64,000 nt of DNA, from contig NZ_CP011456.1 of assembly GCF_001277295.1 (NCBI RefSeq), positions 5,641,438-5,705,437 of the forward strand, given 5' to 3'. Positions 60,585 to 64,000 of the stretch are shown in pieces. Numbering within the stretch: position 1 is the first letter of the stretch; every line of letters begins with the position of its first letter. The notes below the pieces were generated by a model. That model saw only the letters and a program-made list of their open reading frames with translations, had not been told where the DNA came from and ran no database searches. Source of the DNA: Anabaena sp. WA102 (GTDB lineage Bacteria > Cyanobacteriota > Cyanobacteriia > Cyanobacteriales > Nostocaceae). The translations under genes were made by a program, and so were the position numbers.

Positions 60585-61490
60585 ATGCTATCTAAACCGC
60601 TAAAATACGCTTACTATCCAGGCTGTGTAGCTCAAGGGGCTTGTAGGGAACTGTATATATCAACTCAATCTCTCACTCAAGCCTTGGGTATTGAATTGGT
60701 TGAACTGAAAAAAGCCTCTTGCTGTGGTTCAGGGACATTTAAAGAAGATTCCCAATTATTAGAAGATACCGTTAATGCCAGAAATATCGCGTTAGCAGAA
60801 TCATTAAATCTCCCTTTACTTACCCATTGCAGCACTTGTCAAGGTGTTATTGGTCATGTTGATGAACGATTAAAAGAATGTCAGTCAACAAATCCCGATT
60901 ACGTGAATAAAGTTAATGGTTTATTAGAAAAAGAAGGCTGTTCTCCTTATCGGGGGAGTACAGAAGTTAAACATCTTCTTTACGCTTTAGTGACAGATTA
61001 CGGCTTAGAGGAAATTACCCAGCGTGTCACCAAGAAATTAAGTGGATTAAAATGTGCAGCTTTCTATGGTTGTTATCTCCTCCGCGCTCAGAAATCCATG
61101 CCCTATGATGATCCTTTTAAACCCGAAGCAATGGAAAATGTATTTCGGGCAGTAGGGGCGACACCTGTATATTATCGTGGCAGAACTCAATGCTGTGGTT
61201 GGCCTTTATCCAGCTACGCAACAACAGAATCTTTCCAAATGGCTGGAAATCATATCCAAGAAGCTTTAAATAATGGTGCTGATTGTATTGTCACACCATG
61301 TCCTTTGTGTCATTTGAATTTAGATTCTCGTCAACCAGAAGTAGAAAAGGTCATTGGTCAAAAATTAGGTTTACCAATTTTACACTTACCCCAGTTAATT
61401 GCTTTAGCTTTAGGTGTCAGTCCCAAAGAATTGGGTTTAGACAGACATATTGTGTCTACAAAACCCATTTTAGAAAAATTAGGTTGGTAA
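60585..61490 (+). CDS. HdrB-like CCG-domain protein (heterodisulfide reductase subunit B family)
   Basis: This 301-residue protein has two CCG domains that bind an unusual iron-sulfur cluster. The first has YYPGCVAQGACRE, SCCGSGTFKED and HCSTCQGVIG. The second has CAAFYGCYLLR, QCCGWPLSSYATTESF and TPCPLCHLNLDSRQ. Such proteins are methanogen HdrB relatives; in cyanobacteria they are often annotated as HdrB or as an unusual succinate dehydrogenase SdhC/E-type subunit. Its redox partner is not encoded nearby, so the reaction is unknown. It converges with def. Confidence 0.88.
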   Translation: MLSKPLKYAYYPGCVAQGACRELYISTQSLTQALGIELVELKKASCCGSGTFKEDSQLLEDTVNARNIALAESLNLPLLTHCSTCQGVIGHVDERLKECQSTNPDYVNKVNGLLEKEGCSPYRGSTEVKHLLYALVTDYGLEEITQRVTKKLSGLKCAAFYGCYLLRAQKSMPYDDPFKPEAMENVFRAVGATPVYYRGRTQCCGWPLSSYATTESFQMAGNHIQEALNNGADCIVTPCPLCHLNLDSRQPEVEKVIGQKLGLPILHLPQLIALALGVSPKELGLDRHIVSTKPILEKLGW

Positions 61491-61507
61491 AATATCACCG
61501 AGAATTT

Positions 61508-61540
61508 AGATCCCCGACTTCTTAGAGAAGTCGGGGATCT
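61508..61540. terminator. AGATCCCC hairpin shared by convergent genes
   Basis: AGATCCCCGACTTCT and AGAAGTCGGGGATCT pair perfectly over 15 bp and sit in the 55 bp gap between the HdrB-like gene and def, so the hairpin can end both transcripts. Confidence 0.75.
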
Positions 61541-61545
61541 GTGGA

Positions 61546-62088
61546 TCACTCATTTTTACCAATCACCGATTTTTGATATTCTTCTTCACTAATTAAATCC
61601 TGATTGTTTTCTACACGATCTAAAAATACTAATCCCTCCAAATGATCATACTCATGTTGAAAAATTCTGGCAACAAAATCAGTTAATTCTTGTTTTTGTA
61701 AATTGCCATAACGGTCTGTATATTCAACTTCAATTGTTTGATATCTAGGAACTAAACCCCTAATTCCAGGAACACTTAAACAACCTTCCCAATCTTTAAC
61801 CACTTCTGAAGAATTGGCAACAATTCGGGGATTGATCATTGCTGTTGCTTGCATTTCTGGCGCATGGGGATATCTGGCATTAGGACGGGAAGCAACGATA
61901 AATAAACGGTATGATGCTGCTATTTGTGGTGCAGCAATTCCCACCCCATTAGCTTGAGCAACTGAGGTAATTAATTCATCAATGAGGTTTTGAATTTCTT
62001 GATTTTGAATATTCTCAACCGCAGCAGCTTTTTGTCGTAATATCGGATTACCTAATTTAATGATTGGTGCTAATTCATTCATTTTCAA
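61546..62088 (-). CDS. def: Peptide deformylase
   Basis: This 180-residue metalloenzyme removes the formyl group from nascent proteins at the ribosome exit. All three motifs are present: GVGIAAPQ (48-55), EGCLSVPG with ligand C103 (101-108) and QHEYDHLEG with H145, E146 and H149. ATG 62088 or ATG 62082 (MKMNELAP) could start it. Confidence 0.96.
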   Translation of the reverse strand: MKMNELAPIIKLGNPILRQKAAAVENIQNQEIQNLIDELITSVAQANGVGIAAPQIAASYRLFIVASRPNARYPHAPEMQATAMINPRIVANSSEVVKDWEGCLSVPGIRGLVPRYQTIEVEYTDRYGNLQKQELTDFVARIFQHEYDHLEGLVFLDRVENNQDLISEEEYQKSVIGKNE

Positions 62089-62414
62089 ATCTCTATATTT
62101 TTCTCATATCAAATTTCATTATCGCCGTTTTGACGATTATACCATTGATGATGTGCGATCGCCCTCCGATTGCGTCGCCTTCTACCTCGCACCGTCATGA
62201 ATGCCGTAAGGTGTTACTTTACGCATTAAAAAAAGCGAGACAAGAAGTGGCTTCCGTGCCGTTCGCTCTTTTCTGTGAAATAATTAGGGCTTGCTAAATA
62301 AAGCTAAAACCATTGTAAACTTTACCTATTAGCCGGGAAATATGGCTTACGCCAGTAGATGTCAAGTTGCTATTTCCTAATCCCATAAAACCCATAAAAC
62401 CACAAAAAAGGATC
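62089..62414. other. def upstream region, no gene
   Basis: No convincing gene. It contains HIP1-like CGATCG (62157), TTAGGGCTTGCTAAATAAAG (62283), similar to the TTAGGGCTTGCTGAAAAA word at 31055, and GGCTTACGCCAG (62343). A 77-codon open frame here has no family resemblance. Confidence 0.5.
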
Positions 62415-62420
62415 ATGACA

Positions 62421-62645
62421 ATGAGTACAGAATATCATGTCCAACTTATTCAAGCAGGTAACACCCAAACCTTAACAATTCCTCAAGAATTAAACCTATC
62501 AACAACAGAAGTAATTATCCGACAAGAAGACGGAAAACTGATCATAGAACCCTATCAGAAAAAATCCCTCCTGGAAATTTTTGCCACCTTAGATGATATT
62601 GAAGAAGATTTTCCCAAGGGCAGGAAATCCGGGACAACTTACTAA
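62421..62645 (+). CDS. AbrB/MazE-like antitoxin, apparently orphan
   Basis: This 74-residue protein reads STEYHVQLIQAGNTQTLTIP, then ELNLSTTEVIIRQEDGKLII, a swapped-hairpin AbrB fold, followed by an acidic toxin-binding tail (ATLDDIEEDFP). ATG at 62415 would add two residues. No toxin follows: the next gene converges three bases beyond the stop. It may be an orphan or may regulate another locus. Confidence 0.72.
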   Translation: MSTEYHVQLIQAGNTQTLTIPQELNLSTTEVIIRQEDGKLIIEPYQKKSLLEIFATLDDIEEDFPKGRKSGTTY

Positions 62646-62648
62646 ATA

Positions 62649-63914
62649 TCAATTTTCTTTGTTAATTGGTAAAGGTGCAGGTTTAACTAAGAATTCAGAA
62701 ATTTTGCCATTACGCTCTACTTGCACTTGTAAAGGAATACCAACTTGACTATTTTCTACTATTCTTTGCACCTCATCAACTTTCAAAACGGGTTGATTAT
62801 TCATACTTTTGATCACATCTCCTGGACGTAATCCAGCAGTGGCTGCGGGTGAGTTAGGAACAATCCTCACTAATAGAATCCCTTGATTTGCAGATAAATT
62901 TATTTTCTCTCCAAATCGAGCAATAATTTTTTCCTTAACTTCAGGTGTGAGTGTGACCATTTGTATGCCTAAATAGGGATGATCAACTCTACCTTTAGCA
63001 ATTAGTTCTTCGGCAATTTTTTGGGCAGTATTAATAGGAATCGCAAAACCTAAACCTTGAGCGCCTTGAATAATTGCTGTATTCATGCCAATGACTTCAC
63101 CACGAGCATTTAGTAATGGTCCACCAGAATTACCAGGATTAATTGCTGCATCTGTTTGCAGATAATCAACACGCTTATCACTTGCACCGATATCACTACT
63201 AGAACGATCTGTGGCGCTGATAATTCCAGATGTGACAGTATTATTTAAACCCAAGGGATTACCAATAGCGATAACGGCTTCTCCTGGTTGCAAAGTATCC
63301 GACTTACCTAAAGCTAGACTGGGTAAATTACTGGCATCAATTTGAATTACTGCCACATCTGTTACAGCATCTTCGCCTAATACTTTACCTTTAAAAGTTC
63401 TGCCGTCTTTGAGGGTAACTGTAACTAAATCAGCACCGTCTACAACATGAGAATTAGTTAAAATTTGCCCAGATGAATTAATGATAAATCCCGAACCGCT
63501 ACCTCTTTCTACTCTTTCTCTTTGTTGAGAAGGGATTCTATTGCCAAAAAAGCCGCGAAAAAAGGGATCAGAAAATTCGTCTGGTGCTTGAGTTGTGACG
63601 GTTCTTGTCGAATCAATGCGAACAACTGCACCTCCCACCTTTTGTACTACTTTGACAACAAAGTTAGGATCTCCAGAAGAGGAAAAAATCGCGGGAGGAG
63701 CAATTTCTGTAGTGGGTGCAGTGGTTTTGTGTGGTTGTGCATTGCTAGGTTCGATTTCTGTGGTGGTTTTCTTGAGATTCGTACAACCTCCCAGCATGAA
63801 CACGGCTACACCACACACTGCGAGCCATTTTTTACCCTTATTTCCCCAATTTTGCCCTAAAAATCTAGTATTAATATTCTGCGCTGCTAAGTTATGATTA
63901 TTAATTTTTATCAT
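62649..63914 (-). CDS. HtrA/Deg-family serine protease, probable lipoprotein
   Basis: This 421-residue trypsin-like protease degrades or refolds damaged proteins outside the cytoplasm. Seen: an N-terminal hydrophobic stretch with lipobox LGGC (C44), catalytic His in LTNSHVVDGAD, Asp in DVAVIQID, Ser in NPGNSGGPLLN, then one PDZ domain (SPAATAGLRPGDVIKSMNNQ). Cyanobacteria have three paralogues (HtrA, HhoA, HhoB); one PDZ and the lipobox do not decide among them. It ends three bases from the orphan antitoxin stop. Confidence 0.93.
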   Translation of the reverse strand: MIKINNHNLAAQNINTRFLGQNWGNKGKKWLAVCGVAVFMLGGCTNLKKTTTEIEPSNAQPHKTTAPTTEIAPPAIFSSSGDPNFVVKVVQKVGGAVVRIDSTRTVTTQAPDEFSDPFFRGFFGNRIPSQQRERVERGSGSGFIINSSGQILTNSHVVDGADLVTVTLKDGRTFKGKVLGEDAVTDVAVIQIDASNLPSLALGKSDTLQPGEAVIAIGNPLGLNNTVTSGIISATDRSSSDIGASDKRVDYLQTDAAINPGNSGGPLLNARGEVIGMNTAIIQGAQGLGFAIPINTAQKIAEELIAKGRVDHPYLGIQMVTLTPEVKEKIIARFGEKINLSANQGILLVRIVPNSPAATAGLRPGDVIKSMNNQPVLKVDEVQRIVENSQVGIPLQVQVERNGKISEFLVKPAPLPINKEN

Positions 63915-64000
63915 GTGATTATTGCTCCGTATTCGTTAGTAGGTGCTAGGATATTAGCTACCGGGTTTTTATCAAAATGATTATAGGTGACACAGAAGTA

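Noticed and set aside
62064..62297. 77-codon ORF upstream of def
   Set aside because: It overlaps def, has no family resemblance and runs through repeat-like intergenic DNA.

Overview
The window comes from a filamentous, probably heterocyst-forming cyanobacterium (Nostocales; the density of short palindromic repeats suggests a planktonic Dolichospermum/Aphanizomenon-type lineage, which is inference). The evidence is: magnesium chelatase ChlH; cytochrome b6f subunits PetG and PetM; a CytM-type cytochrome; the PSII assembly factor Ycf39; frequent HIP1 octamers (GCGATCGC); short tandem repeats typical of Nostocales; and AT-rich coding sequence.

Layout. 1-13.5 kb is mostly core genome: clpB, gloA, a Uma2 gene beside its dead copy, secA, two c-type cytochromes, petG (missed by simple ORF length cut-offs), rsmD, hisH, a pyroglutamyl-peptidase-like gene frameshifted at its start, and a DUF3370-type exported protein. 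14-20.5 kb holds an NAD-dependent epimerase and a surface-polysaccharide group (GT4 glycosyltransferase, initiating sugar transferase, gmd, fcl) followed by 5-formyl-THF cyclo-ligase. 20.6-22.7 kb is a two-gene Septu-type defence system (PtuA ATPase plus PtuB HNH). 22.7-27.4 kb holds an exported carbonic anhydrase, a JAMM peptidase, a MoeB-rhodanese protein, an OmpR-type regulator and an EEP-fold hydrolase.

27.4-51 kb is an accessory region dense in toxin-antitoxin (TA) loci, intact and broken: ParDE, YefM, DUF104/VapC, HigBA, HicAB and several VapBC. It also holds a type II restriction-modification pair, Uma2 genes, IS scraps and more than a dozen arrays of GCGAT...ATCGC palindromic cassettes. 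Core gene chlH sits inside it. All arrays left of about 34.4 kb have one orientation and all arrays right of about 42.5 kb have the other.

51-64 kb returns to housekeeping genes: a VMO-I-like secreted protein, nadK, ycf39, petM, pdxA, tkt, fabF-acpP, an HdrB-like CCG-domain protein, def, an orphan AbrB-type antitoxin and an HtrA protease.

The most informative mobile DNA is small and non-autonomous. A 126-127 bp element with AGTAGGT/ACCTACT ends and TA target duplication occurs four times; one copy splits a vapC gene whose empty site can be reconstructed exactly. A 519 bp element with ISL3-type ends and an 8 bp target duplication carries a dead four-helix-bundle gene and interrupts a higB gene. 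No tRNA, rRNA or CRISPR array was recognised.
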